Of a stretch of 64,000 nucleotides of DNA, positions 17,972-26,923 are shown one piece after another. The stretch comes from CAVTWD01 sp963738325 (lineage in GTDB: Bacteria > Actinomycetota > Acidimicrobiia > Acidimicrobiales > Ilumatobacteraceae), in contig CAVTWD010000009.1 in assembly GCA_963738325.1 (NCBI GenBank), positions 372,001-436,000 of the forward strand. The letters run 5' to 3'. The translations under genes and the position numbers were made by a program. How positions within the stretch are numbered: position 1 is the first letter of the stretch; every line of letters begins with the position of its first letter. The notes under the pieces were generated by a model. It saw only the letters and a list, made by a program, of their open reading frames with translations. It searched no databases and was not told the origin of the DNA.

Positions 17972-19678
17972 TCAGCCGTTCCCTTCGTCGAGCGCGGCGA
18001 GCCTGCCGGCCAGCGCTCGTTGGGCCTCGACCTTGGTGGCGTGGCGGTCGCGTTGGTCGACCGCGGCGCGCCGCAGGTCCTCCGCCCGGTCCGCGGCGTC
18101 GAGGATCGCGTCGATCGCGGCTTCGAGCTCGGCGCGCATGGCGGCCTCGAAGCGTTGGCGGACGCCGCTGAGTCGCTGCGTCAGATCCCACCGGGCCCGG
18201 CCGGCGTGCTTGTCGAATTCGCGGGCAAGTTCTTCCTGCGCCCACGCGGCGGCTCGCCGGCGGGCGATCGACGCGGGCGTGAGCCGGCCGAGCACGCCGG
18301 CGAAGGGGTCGCTGAAGCTGCCGACATGGAGGAACTGGTAGAAGAACTGCTCGCGTTCCTCGGACACCGCGGGCACGACGAGCGGGGGCAGCGACACCGC
18401 GAAGAGTTCGCCCGCCGCGTCGCGGACCGCGTCGACACGGGCCTGCGTCTTGGCGCGAAACTCGGCCGCGACCTTTTGCCACGAGTCTTCTGCGCGTGAC
18501 GCCTCCGCCGTGCGGAACGCCTCGAATGACTCGCGCACCGTCGCCTCGATCTCGCCCCGCAGCGCTCCGGTCAACGTCCCCCTCGGTGCGCTCACGGCAA
18601 CCTCCGCGAGGCGTTGGGTGTGTTGGGCGGGCTCGGCGCGGGCGAACTCGAACAGTCGCCGGCTGACCCCGTCGCTCAAGCGGGCCGCGTCGCGCCCGAG
18701 CAGTGTGCGGTCGTCGTCGAACACCTGGCGTTGGGCGCGGGCCGCTGCCCGGAACTCGGTGACCTTCGCGGCCAGCGTCTCGGTGTCGAGGTCGAGCGCG
18801 GCGGTCTCGACAGCCACTGCGTCTCGCAGTGACGCGCCCAGCCGCGACAACTCGCGGCGCGCCGCGTCGAGACGGGCCTTGACGAGATCCTCCTGGATGA
18901 ATCGCTCCAGCTCACCGACGAACTCCCCGAACATCGCCGGAAGTTCCTGCCTGCCGACCGTCGGTTCGAGCGCGGCTCGCGCGCTGACTGGGAATAGCAG
19001 TGGTTTGCGACCGAGCTCGTCGCAGAGCACGTGTTCGACGAAGCGGCGGACTTCGTCGACCTCCGCCGGCCGCAGGTGGTCAACCTTGTTGAGTACGAAG
19101 AACGTCGGCGCCCGCCGCTCCGCCAGCAGCCGCAACAAGTCGCGCTCCTGCTCCGATATCGGCGCGTCGGCCGCGAGGACAAGCACGGCGCCGTCAGCGT
19201 CGAGCAACGCCTCACGGGCGACCTCCGTGTTGTGCTCGTGCACCGAACCGATGCCAGGCGTGTCGACAAGCACCACACCCGCGGCCAACAACGGCCACCG
19301 GCCGCCGACCGCGACCCGCTCGACCCCACGCTCGTTGGCCGGGTTCCGCGCCTCGGTGACGAAGTCGGCAACGTCGCTCGGATCGATGGTGACCCGTCGG
19401 CCATCGAGGTGTTCGACCGTCGCGCCCGGCTCGCCGAAGCGCAACTCCGTCGCGATCGCCGTAAGCGGCAACACTCCGGTCGGGAGGACCTCTTCCGCGA
19501 CCAGCGCATTGATCAGCGTCGACTTGCCCCGCTTGAACTCGCCCGCCACCGAGATCACGAACCGGCGCGCCGTCAACCGTTCGCGGAGCCGCTCCGCCCG
19601 TCGAGCTTCCGGCCGACCGGCCGCGACCAGCGCCAGCTCCTCGGCCCTCGCTGCCAGCACCTCCAGCTCACCGGGCAA
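17972..19678 (-). CDS. Dynamin-like GTPase under a fluoride riboswitch
   Basis: Encodes 568 residues from a TTG start, chosen because CGGAGGGAG lies six bases upstream. The GTPase domain has the P-loop GEFKRGKS at 46-53, DTPGIGS at 139-145 and NKVD at 197-200. The remaining 350 residues are helical with long coiled coils, as in bacterial dynamin-like proteins that act on membranes. It is the first gene after the second fluoride riboswitch. Aluminium fluoride mimics a gamma-phosphate in GTPases, and membrane repair under ion stress is another option; both are speculation. Confidence 0.88.
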   Translation of the reverse strand: MPGELEVLAARAEELALVAAGRPEARRAERLRERLTARRFVISVAGEFKRGKSTLINALVAEEVLPTGVLPLTAIATELRFGEPGATVEHLDGRRVTIDPSDVADFVTEARNPANERGVERVAVGGRWPLLAAGVVLVDTPGIGSVHEHNTEVAREALLDADGAVLVLAADAPISEQERDLLRLLAERRAPTFFVLNKVDHLRPAEVDEVRRFVEHVLCDELGRKPLLFPVSARAALEPTVGRQELPAMFGEFVGELERFIQEDLVKARLDAARRELSRLGASLRDAVAVETAALDLDTETLAAKVTEFRAAARAQRQVFDDDRTLLGRDAARLSDGVSRRLFEFARAEPAQHTQRLAEVAVSAPRGTLTGALRGEIEATVRESFEAFRTAEASRAEDSWQKVAAEFRAKTQARVDAVRDAAGELFAVSLPPLVVPAVSEEREQFFYQFLHVGSFSDPFAGVLGRLTPASIARRRAAAWAQEELAREFDKHAGRARWDLTQRLSGVRQRFEAAMRAELEAAIDAILDAADRAEDLRRAAVDQRDRHATKVEAQRALAGRLAALDEGNG

Positions 19679-19698
19679 CCGAACTCCCTCCGACCAGG

Positions 19699-20926
19699 CT
19701 ATGACATCGGAGTAGGAGCCATCAGCCCGTGACAGGCGGTTCCGGCGAGCTCCATCGCCTGAATCGAGGCTACCACGCCGCGTACGGGTGCTTCGGCGCC
19801 AGCTCGAGGGCCCCGCTTGGGTTCAGTCCGACGCCCGGGCAAAGACCTGGCTCGCACGAGGGCGAGGGTGGCGCCGACAGCAGGACCCATGAGAATCCCG
19901 GTGCGGTAATGCCCACTGCTGACCCAGGCATTGTCCAGGCCAGGGACGCGGTCGATGAGTGGCAGCCCGTCGGGGTGGTGGGGCCGCAGGCAGCACCACC
20001 GGTGGGTCAGGCGAACGCCGCGCAGCTCCGGCAGGGCGGCTTCCAACTTGGCGAGGAGCGCGTCGGTCACCTCCGAACGCACCTCGGCGGTCAGGTCGTC
20101 GACGTCAAAGGGTTCCACCGGCGAGCAGGCGGCTGTCCTCCCGTTGCGTACCCCCGGTTCGACCATGCCGGGCAGCCTCACCGGGGTCGGCTCGGTGACG
20201 ACGAGGTGGCCCTTCACCGTGTCGGCGGGCAGGCGTAGCTCGAGCCCGTCCAGCCGGGGAGGTCCACCGGTGGCAAACACGACGGCGCCGGGGGCGATCG
20301 TGCCCGCTGTAGTGGAGACGGCCACGATGCGACCGCCTCGGGTCCTCCACCGCGGTGGCGCTCACCCCGGTCGCCACCTGCGGGATGCGGGCCCCGAGTC
20401 GACCAAGCGCTCGTAACGGGTTGACCCGGGCCTGGTGGCGGATGAGCGCGCCAGGCGCGGGCGACGCCAGGTCGGGCACGAGTTGGGCGACCTCGGCGGC
20501 GTCACACCACTCCGCGACCGGGGACGGATCGGCCAAGAACCGCTCGGGGTGCGGTGCCAGGCCCACAAAGTCCAGTTCCACGAGCCCGACCCCTCCTCGC
20601 GAGGTGGAGTGGAGCTCGCGCCACCGGCCCAAGCTGATCCGACCCAGGTCCACCAGAGCTGCCGGGTCGCTGCTGTGGTGCGCCTCGGGGATCAGCAGGC
20701 GGGCCGCTCCTCCCGTAGCCCCGGCTCCCAGGCGGCTCGCCTCGATCAGCAGCACCGAGCGCGCTCCCGCCGCCCGGCACGCCGCGGCCGTCGCCACCCC
20801 GATGATCCCGCCCCCCACGACCAGGACGTCTGGCCGTCGCTCGAGGGCATCGGGAACGCCCGGATCGAGCGCCGACAGTTCCTCGGCGCTGGGCTGATCG
20901 ACCCAGATAGCGCGACCGCTTGTCAT
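19699..20926 (-). pseudogene. DAO-type FAD-dependent oxidoreductase, frameshifted
   Basis: The N-terminal half has an FAD-binding VLVVGGGIIGVATAAACRAAG and the DAO pattern after it. The frame shifts near 20330, and the second half keeps HPDGLPLIDRVPGLDNAW and SGHYRTGILMGPAVG, typical of glycine/D-amino-acid oxidases. After that motif the frame runs on through the second riboswitch to 19699, which is unlikely to be native. The 3' end was probably cut by the island joint between about 19760 and 19870. Confidence 0.65.
19712..19759 (-). promoter_or_regulatory. Fluoride riboswitch (crcB motif) 2
   Basis: On the minus strand the same aptamer layout occurs: GGCGATGGAGCTCGCC, then CCGCC, then GGGCTGATGGCTCCTAC. 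GGAGCT pairs with GGCTCC using one G-U. Downstream, CTCCGA (19712-19707) is complementary to TCGGAG (19693-19688), part of the ribosome site of the dynamin-like gene, so a translation switch is plausible here too. It faces the first riboswitch across 6.7 kb, and the two aptamers share most of their core bases. Confidence 0.92.
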
Positions 20927-21156
20927 GGCCGGCCTCATTGTGCCGAACCTGACCCTCGACGAGCCGAATGGCCGACGCTGCCAGCCGACACCACAGTCCC
21001 CGCGAACCGACGGCGCTCCGCTCGCCACAAAGGGTCCCCCGACGGCCAGTGAGCCAGTGAGATCGAGGTCGTGGGCCTTCACGTCGTCCGGTACCGGGAC
21101 GGACCCCAAGAGGGCCGCGTGCGCGTGGGACCGGGCCCGGTCGAGCACACCGGCGC

Positions 21157-21444
21157 GGGGCGACGTGGTCTGACTTCGAGGTCGACGCACCCGAACTCGT
21201 GGCCGTCGCCACCCGACTATGGCCCGGCGTCGTCGCGCTGCACCGCGGCGAGACCCGGCCCGATGCTGCGCCGTGGTTTGCCGTCAGCTACCTGGCGTCG
21301 CTTCGGCGAGACGGTGGCCCGCGGCTCCACCCGTTCTGTCCCATCCTCGCCGGCGGCGCGCTGTTCGGCGCCATCCCCAAGACGTCACCCAAAGGCTGGG
21401 ACCTTCGCCGAGACCCTCGCTGCGTGATCCATGCCCCGCCCGGG
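21157..21444 (+). pseudogene. Pyridoxamine-oxidase-fold protein fragment
   Basis: Open codons from ATWSDFEVDAPELV through RDGGPRLHPFCPILAGG and TSPKGWDLRRDPRCVIHAPP match the split-barrel PPOX family. The codon before GCG-ACG-TGG is GGG where the family normally has ATG, so the start is lost. After the Pro-Pro the frame breaks. It is a relic of a flavin- or F420-binding protein. Confidence 0.55.
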
Positions 21445-21493
21445 TGCCGCCGACGACGAGTTTCTGCATCCGCGCGGTCGCCCAGACGCATAC

Positions 21494-21642
21494 ATGGTCC
21501 AGTCGGCGAGTGACCTCGGCGAGCTCCGAGCGATCGCCGACCTATTGGGCCACAGCCCCGCGAGATGCTCATGAACACCTACGCCCACGCCCTCCCCAAC
21601 AGCCAGGCGGCAGTCGTCGAACGCCTCCGCCGCCAGCAGTGA
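21494..21642 (+). pseudogene. Tyrosine integrase C-terminal relic
   Basis: AIADLLGHSP in one frame continues as MLMNTYAHALPNSQAAVVE in the next. This is the Leu-Gly-His and Tyr-x-His signature at the extreme C-terminus of a tyrosine recombinase. One indel separates the pieces and nothing of the rest of the enzyme is present. Confidence 0.5.
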
Positions 21643-21745
21643 CAGGCCACAATCGCAGGGCGCACTATGGGCGGCTCACACCGCGTGCGCACCGCTCGGT
21701 ACGTGCCGTTGAGTGCGGCCTCCGGCGCATCTCTGAGGCGTGACT

Positions 21746-21832
21746 ATGGGCTCGAACGTGTCGAGTCACGAGTACGCCCGAGGCCCAAAGCCCTGGACGT
21801 GGCTCACCGAAGGCGTCGCCGTCAACCCGGCA
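21746..21832 (+). pseudogene. Methyltransferase 3' relic (duplicate)
   Basis: Codons here read LERVESR and then, one frame over, GPKPWTWLTEGVAVNP. The same tail, GPKPWTWLTEGAAINP, closes the methyltransferase gene at 24.3 kb. It is therefore a diverged fragment of a second copy of that gene. Confidence 0.55.
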
Positions 21833-21925
21833 CCGTCGCCGACCACGGCGGCGTGTGACCTTCGGCCGTAGCGCGCAGGTTGGCAGCGCAATACTGGATC
21901 ACTAGCCAGCACGGAGGTCTCTCCA

Positions 21926-22147
21926 CTGAGCTGCTGTCACGGACACGGACCTTGGTGTCACTGGGGGTACGGGTATCCGCCTCCGGACTACGAACCGCGC
22001 TCGTACGGGCCACGCCGCGGACGCCGTGGTCGCTGGGTGCCCGACGAAGACGACCTCACGAGCTATCTGGCCGACCTCGGAGCTGAGATCGCCGAGGTGC
22101 GTCGAGACCTTGAGGCCTCCCGCCGGTCGAGCTCAGGCGAGGCATGA
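21926..22147 (+). CDS. Small Cys/His-rich protein with coiled-coil tail
   Basis: The frame from CTG at 21926 gives 73 residues. It opens with Cys-Cys-His and a His/Trp/Gly/Tyr-rich stretch (HGHGPWCHWGYGYPPPDY), then a basic linker, then a helical acidic end (YLADLGAEIAEVRRDLEAS). GGAGG lies eight bases before the CTG, so CTG is either a rare start or a mutated ATG. The layout resembles small DUF5320-like proteins. Function is unknown; metal binding by the N-terminus is possible. Confidence 0.5.
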   Translation: MSCCHGHGPWCHWGYGYPPPDYEPRSYGPRRGRRGRWVPDEDDLTSYLADLGAEIAEVRRDLEASRRSSSGEA

Positions 22148-22728
22148 TCGGCGGACCCTGATCAATCGGTCGACCATGGGCGGCACGTTCGACCCGTGAC
22201 GTCTCGGATCACCACCCGGGATCGTTCGCGAGGGACCGGTGGCACTTGCTGGGCAATCCGCTGCCGCGAGCCACCGTTGTTTGCCGGCAACACGCGCGTC
22301 GCCAGTGCCGCAAGTGAACACATCCCCGGATCCGCCTTCGGACTCTCGCCGGCACACAAAGCCTCGGCAACCTCGTCGCATCCACCGCCACCGGGATCAT
22401 ATCTGGACCACCGCCGGGCCCGGCTGGGCGATCGCCGCCATGGGGACCATCATGGCCGCTGCCACGCTGGCGCTGGGTCGGATGCCGAGTCGACCCCCGT
22501 TTGCGTGAACTGACAACGCATGAGCGACAGTCCCACCAGCACACACTGGCACCCCGCGTGCCGCAGTTCGGCCGACGCGACCTTCGGGTTGGCCCGGGTC
22601 GTCGTTGCAGGAACGGGTCGCGACCGTGAGCACATCGAGCGGTGCGGCGCCCCCACTCCGCGTCACGCGACGTGTGCGGCACTCGGTCGAGCACGTCGAT
22701 GTCGGGGAGCTGGTCAGGTGGGGGCGAA
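22148..22728. other. No gene seen
   Basis: About 580 bases between the small Cys/His-rich gene and the lipoprotein gene. Open frames on both strands lack recognisable motifs and have no good ribosome sites. It belongs to the patchwork stretch that also holds the relics upstream. Confidence 0.4.
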
Positions 22729-23622
22729 CTATAAGCAGCGTGGGCTCGCAGCGCACCAGGCACCGTCGCTGCCGGCGGCGAGGGGAGCGAGCACGGGGAC
22801 AGCCTCGCGTTCCATGATGATGAGCTGGATGGAGGCTCCTGGCGTGAGCGAGCAGACCGTGTGGACCAGCACCGGATCATCGATCGTGAGACCTACCTCG
22901 GCCGGGACATCCCACATCACGGTTTCGGAGATGCCGCACGCGTCGATGACCGACTCCTGGCCTCGGTCGGTTCGGACCACTCGTTTCGGTTCGAGGGTGA
23001 ACTCGATGAGCTCGTCAGTCACCCTGATCGATGCCACCGGACTTTCGTCGAGGTCGGGGTCGTTCACGTTCGCGTAGTCGCCGGCGGGGTTGACGGGGGC
23101 GGTCAGCACGAGGCAGCTCTCGTCTGAGCGACACGACACGCTCGGGCCTCGCTCCGCCGGGTCGTGCTGCTTGATCGTGACGATCGGACTGCCATCGAAG
23201 CTCCCCGGCCAGATCACCGGCGCCTCGATCACGAGCCCACCGACCATGAGCGCATCGCTACCCAACACGAGCAGCTCCTTCTCCGCCCTGAAGGGCCCCG
23301 AGCCTTCCTTGTCGCTCACCCTGCGCCGATCCACCGCCTGCCGTGTCGTGAGGCCGGTTCCGTCGAGTCGGAAGGTCACCTGATCGTCCTCGATCCGCAC
23401 CTCGATCGTCGATGCGCCCGCGTCGCGCAGGACTGCGAAGCCGCCCGGGATGACGCCATCGGCGTCGAGGGCGAACTGCTCGGCTGACGGCACCGAGGCG
23501 CGATACAACCCATTCTCGACGTCGACGACAGCTCTTCCACATCCAGCCACCGCGACAGCTGCCATCAGCAAGGCCGCCAGTTCCGCGGCTGCTCTGGTCG
23601 GTGGACGCACGCTCGACAGCAT
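22729..23622 (-). CDS. Putative lipoprotein
   Basis: Encodes 297 residues. A basic N-terminus and a hydrophobic segment end in the lipobox VAGC (Cys about residue 28), so the product should be lipid-anchored outside the membrane. The rest is beta-rich with several Cys (SCRSDESC, later DACGIS and HTVCS) that could form disulfides. No family is recognised. It stands alone between the relic zone and the methyltransferase. Confidence 0.7.
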   Translation of the reverse strand: MLSSVRPPTRAAAELAALLMAAVAVAGCGRAVVDVENGLYRASVPSAEQFALDADGVIPGGFAVLRDAGASTIEVRIEDDQVTFRLDGTGLTTRQAVDRRRVSDKEGSGPFRAEKELLVLGSDALMVGGLVIEAPVIWPGSFDGSPIVTIKQHDPAERGPSVSCRSDESCLVLTAPVNPAGDYANVNDPDLDESPVASIRVTDELIEFTLEPKRVVRTDRGQESVIDACGISETVMWDVPAEVGLTIDDPVLVHTVCSLTPGASIQLIIMEREAVPVLAPLAAGSDGAWCAASPRCL

Positions 23623-23726
23623 GCTGTAACAGCAACACCAACCGGATCGATCCGGCAGCCGGCTCCTCGGAGGGCTTCGCTGAGCGCCCGGTACGCTCGG
23701 GTTGACGATCGCTCGGAGGTGAAGCC

Positions 23727-24345
23727 GTAGGTCTCTATCGAGAGCATGTGTTGCCGCGTCTCATCGACCGTGCGTGCGGCACCGGCGAGCTGCGGCATTG
23801 GCGCGAGCAGGTGACCGCAGGGCTGTTCGGCACCGTGGTTGAGATCGGATTCGGTTCCGGCCTCAACATGCCCGCCTACCCGGCCGAGGTGACGCTCGTG
23901 TACGCCGTCGAGCCCGCCGCAACGGCCCGCCGCCTCGCCGAACAACGAATCGCCGACTCTGGCATCCGTGTCGAGCACATCGCCCTCCGTGGCGAGTCGA
24001 TCCCGCTCGACGACGCCAGCTGTGACGGAGGCCTGTCGACGTTCACGTTGTGCACGATCGCCCACGTCGAACAAGCCCTGGGCGAGATCCGGCGGGTGCT
24101 CCGGCCGGGCGGTCGATTCCACTTCCTCGAACACGGCCTGTCGCCCGACATGACGGTCGCGCGCTCGGCAGCACCGCCTGGAACCGATCCAGAAGCGGGT
24201 CGCGGACGGGTGCCATCTCACGCGCCAGCCCGCGGAGCTGGTGCGTGCCGCCGGGTTGACGATCGAGCGAGTCGAGTCGCGCTACGGCACCGGTCCGAAA
24301 CCGTGGACCTGGCTCACCGAAGGTGCCGCAATCAATCCCCGCTGA
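23727..24345 (+). pseudogene. Class I SAM methyltransferase, frameshifted
   Basis: The SAM-binding motif VVEIGFGSGLNMP, the acidic VYAVEPAA and LRPGGRFHFLEHG define a UbiE-like small-molecule methyltransferase. The frame shifts near 24165 and resumes as QHRLEPIQKRVADGC through to GPKPWTWLTEG. A GGAGG precedes codon GTA at 23727, in frame with GLYREHVLPRL, where an ATG would be expected; the first normal start is GTG at 23748. A partial copy of its 3' end lies at 21.75 kb. Confidence 0.65.
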
Positions 24346-24764
24346 CTCCGACGTCGGCGAGGCGAATCGACGATCCGGGCCACGACGTTTGGCTTCCTGT
24401 CGTCGAAGTCATGCAGCACCAACCCGAAGATGACGAGGTAGGCGGTTCGTGGTTGCTCGGGTGCAATCCCAGGGTGTCCGGCCACGAGGTGGGTGTGGGG
24501 GACGATCATGTTCAGCGCGGCGAGGAGCGCGGCGCCTGCCAGCACCGCGACCGTCACCGAATTGGCAGAGCCATCGCGGTATGCCTCGGGGAGGAGTTCG
24601 GCGATCGACACCGCAACCATCGTCCCGGCCGGGAACCCGATGCCGGTCGCGACAGGCCGTGGCCGATCACCGATCCCGACCGCGAGCAACACGCCACCGA
24701 CGGTCGTAACGATCGACAACGACGCGAGCGCGAGCACGATGATCCACTCCTGCGCCTGCATCAA
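24282..24764 (-). pseudogene. ZIP metal transporter, truncated
   Basis: The first 115 residues are the N-terminal helices of a ZIP transporter: ALASLSIVTTVGGVLLAVG, then GFPAGTMVAVSIAELLPEAY, then HTHLVAGHPG. At the metal-site helix the sequence reads LVLHDFDD where the family has His-Asx-Phe-Pro-Glu-Gly, and unrelated codons follow. The transporter is cut at about 24420 where it meets the methyltransferase 3' end, so it has lost its catalytic half. Confidence 0.6.
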
Positions 24765-25031
24765 CGATCAGCTCCGTTCTGTCCGACGATCGCACCGGCC
24801 GAGGGTTCACGCTGCCACCCACAGATTCAGTTCGACGGGGTAACGCTGCTCATCAGGTCATGGTGTCGTCGTGCATGTCCGCTGCCCGGACCTGACGACC
24901 ACGTGCGGGACAGCTCCGTCGAGGCGACGGACCGCGTCCAACGCGCGAGCACGAGTGACGTCCTGCTGACCGGCGTCAGCGCTGAAAGGAAGTCGATCAC
25001 GACGGCTGACACGTCGAAACAGATGGAGACC

Positions 25032-25328
25032 ATGTCGGAGGCAACGACACGACTGCGGGCTGCCCGCTATGTCGAGGACTGGATCGCTGAGGGCGGCAAG
25101 CTTCGCTGCTTCACCTGCACCGTGACCTACGATCGTGACGAGGTCACCGTCGACGAGGTGGTCCGCTTCGAAGGTCCGAGCGACCCCGGCGACGAACCCG
25201 TCCTGTTCGGGCTCACTGGTCCATGCGGCCATCGTGGCCAGTACAGCGCTGCGTATGGTCCGAGCGCTTCGGCCGAGGATGCGAGGGTCATCGCCGCGCT
25301 CGGACACGCCCGTCGTGACCTTGAGTGA
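25032..25328 (+). CDS. Hypothetical soluble protein
   Basis: Encodes 98 residues from ATG at 25032 (a second ATG lies nine bases earlier). The sequence includes GKLRCFTCTVTYDRDEVTVDE with a Cys-x-x-Cys and later LTGPCGHRGQYSAAYG. These Cys/His groups might bind a metal. The family is not recognised; it lies in the metal/oxidative-stress neighbourhood. Confidence 0.5.
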   Translation: MSEATTRLRAARYVEDWIAEGGKLRCFTCTVTYDRDEVTVDEVVRFEGPSDPGDEPVLFGLTGPCGHRGQYSAAYGPSASAEDARVIAALGHARRDLE

Positions 25329-25405
25329 TCCATCTCCTCACGGGCGGTGCGGGTTCGGGTCGTCCGGCCCTGGTCGGGCGCGTTCGCGGCGATCACGATG
25401 CTCAC

Positions 25406-25597
25406 ATGGAACGGATCGTTGCGACGCATCAGTTCGATGGTCACGAGGTCGACGTCGTCGAGATGGTCGACGAAGATCGCACCTGGTTCGAGCTCGCGGT
25501 CGATGGAGCGGTACTCCCGCTCGGCGATCAGTCCGCCGAAGCCGACGTGACCGAGGCGACCGCCGTCGGTCGGGGGTGGCTGGCAGCCAACCGGTGA
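25406..25597 (+). CDS. Small hypothetical protein
   Basis: Encodes 63 residues from ATG at 25406: an acidic beta-rich sequence with FDGHEVDVVEMVDEDRTWFE. No family is recognised. It ends 19 bases before the convergent ZIP transporter. Confidence 0.45.
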   Translation: MERIVATHQFDGHEVDVVEMVDEDRTWFELAVDGAVLPLGDQSAEADVTEATAVGRGWLAANR

Positions 25598-25615
25598 ACA
25601 TCCTGCCCAGGCCGT

Positions 25616-26363
25616 TCAGGCGAGCTGGGTGGCGGCCAGCAGGATGGCGAGCCCGACGACGAACGCAGCGGACGTCTCGAGCTTGTCGCGGGTGCGCTCC
25701 TCGGAGGTGATCTCGGGCAGCAGATCCGCGGCCGCGATGTAGACGAAGTTCCCCGCCGCGAACGGCAACAGGTAGGCGACCTCGACGTGGTCGGCAATCG
25801 CGTACGCGATCAACGCACCGACCAGGAACGTCAACGCCGACGCGAAGTTCCAGACGAGCGCCGAGCGGCGCTGCCAACCACGGTGCACGAGCACCCCGAA
25901 ATCACGCAGCTCCTGGGGAACCTCGTGAGCGGCGGCGACCAGCCAGGTCACGATCCCGACACGGATGTCCACCATGAACGCCCCGCCGACCGCCAAGCCG
26001 CCGATCAGGTTGTGAAGACCGTCGGCGAGCAGGATCAGATAACCGAGCGGACGACGCTCCACGCACTCGACGTGCTCGACGCGATGGCAATGGTGCCAGT
26101 GCAGGAACTGCTCGAGCACGAAGAACACCAAGAACCCGGCCACCAACGCGAGGTACACACCGAGCCCGTTGCCGATCGCGTCGACCGACTCGGGGAGCAT
26201 GTGGAAGAACGCCCCACCGAGCAACGAACCGGCCGCCAAGCCGACCATCGGCAACAGCACCCGCGCCACTGTCGGCGCTGGCATCAGCACCGTGATCGTG
26301 CCAACCAGCGCGAGCCGCGCTCATCGCCAACCCGGCACCAACGATCCACGCCAACGTCGACAT
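25616..26363 (-). pseudogene. ZIP-family metal transporter, one frameshift near the start
   Basis: The first 20 codons read MSTLAWIVGAGLAMSAAR, then one extra base near 26315 shifts the frame, which continues as ALVGTITVLMPAPTVARVLL. The remaining roughly 225 residues are a full ZIP core: FFHMLPESVDAIG, HNLIGGLAVGGAF with the helix-4 His, and AAHEVPQELRDFGVLVH with the His-Glu-x-Pro-x-Glu metal site. Zinc or iron uptake is likely. Apart from that one base it looks functional. Confidence 0.75.
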
Positions 26364-26393
26364 CTTCGGTTCGGTCCCCAGAAACCGAGTCGC

Positions 26394-26864
26394 TCAGCCG
26401 CCGCGCCGCCGGCGGCGACGCCGCCGCCCGCCTCCTGGCGCGGCGCGACCGTTACCGGCAGGCCCGCTGCCCCGTTCGACACATCGACGGAACGCCGGCA
26501 GGTGCCGCTCCTGGGACGCCTCCTGCAAGTTGCGGTACACGGCCACGATGTCAGCCCGAACAGTCCGGGCCAGCAGACGCTCGTACAGATCGCCGTTGTC
26601 GACCTCGGCCGCCACACCCGCAAGACACGCCTCGTGCAACGACGAATAGCGAGGCACCCGCCCCGGCCAGGTATCGACCGGCACCGCCACGCCGTACCGC
26701 TCGAACAATCCCACCAACGCCTCGACGTGGCGCCCTTCGGCCTCGACGATGTTCGAGAACGGCCGCACGTCGCCGAAGTCCGCGATCACCTGGGCATAGG
26801 TGGCCCGCGCCATGTACTCGTCATCGAGCGCCGCGATCAAGTCCGCACGCTCATGGTCGGACAA
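26394..26864 (-). CDS. DUF2202-type ferritin-like protein
   Basis: Encodes about 156 residues from a TTG start, as no ATG or GTG is in frame nearby. Ferritin-like ligands are visible: DDEYMARATYAQVIADFG, then IVEAEGRHVEALVGLFERYG (Glu-x-x-His), and EASQERHLPAFRR. A low-complexity Gly/Arg tail follows. DUF2202 proteins are diiron four-helix bundles of unknown chemistry, common near stress and metal genes, which fits this region. Confidence 0.75.
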   Translation of the reverse strand: MSDHERADLIAALDDEYMARATYAQVIADFGDVRPFSNIVEAEGRHVEALVGLFERYGVAVPVDTWPGRVPRYSSLHEACLAGVAAEVDNGDLYERLLARTVRADIVAVYRNLQEASQERHLPAFRRCVERGSGPAGNGRAAPGGGRRRRRRRRGG

Positions 26865-26923
26865 CGCACCCGCCGCGGATCTGTTCGGTTCGGTCGCCTC
26901 GTCCCTCCCTGTACCGGACGTGG

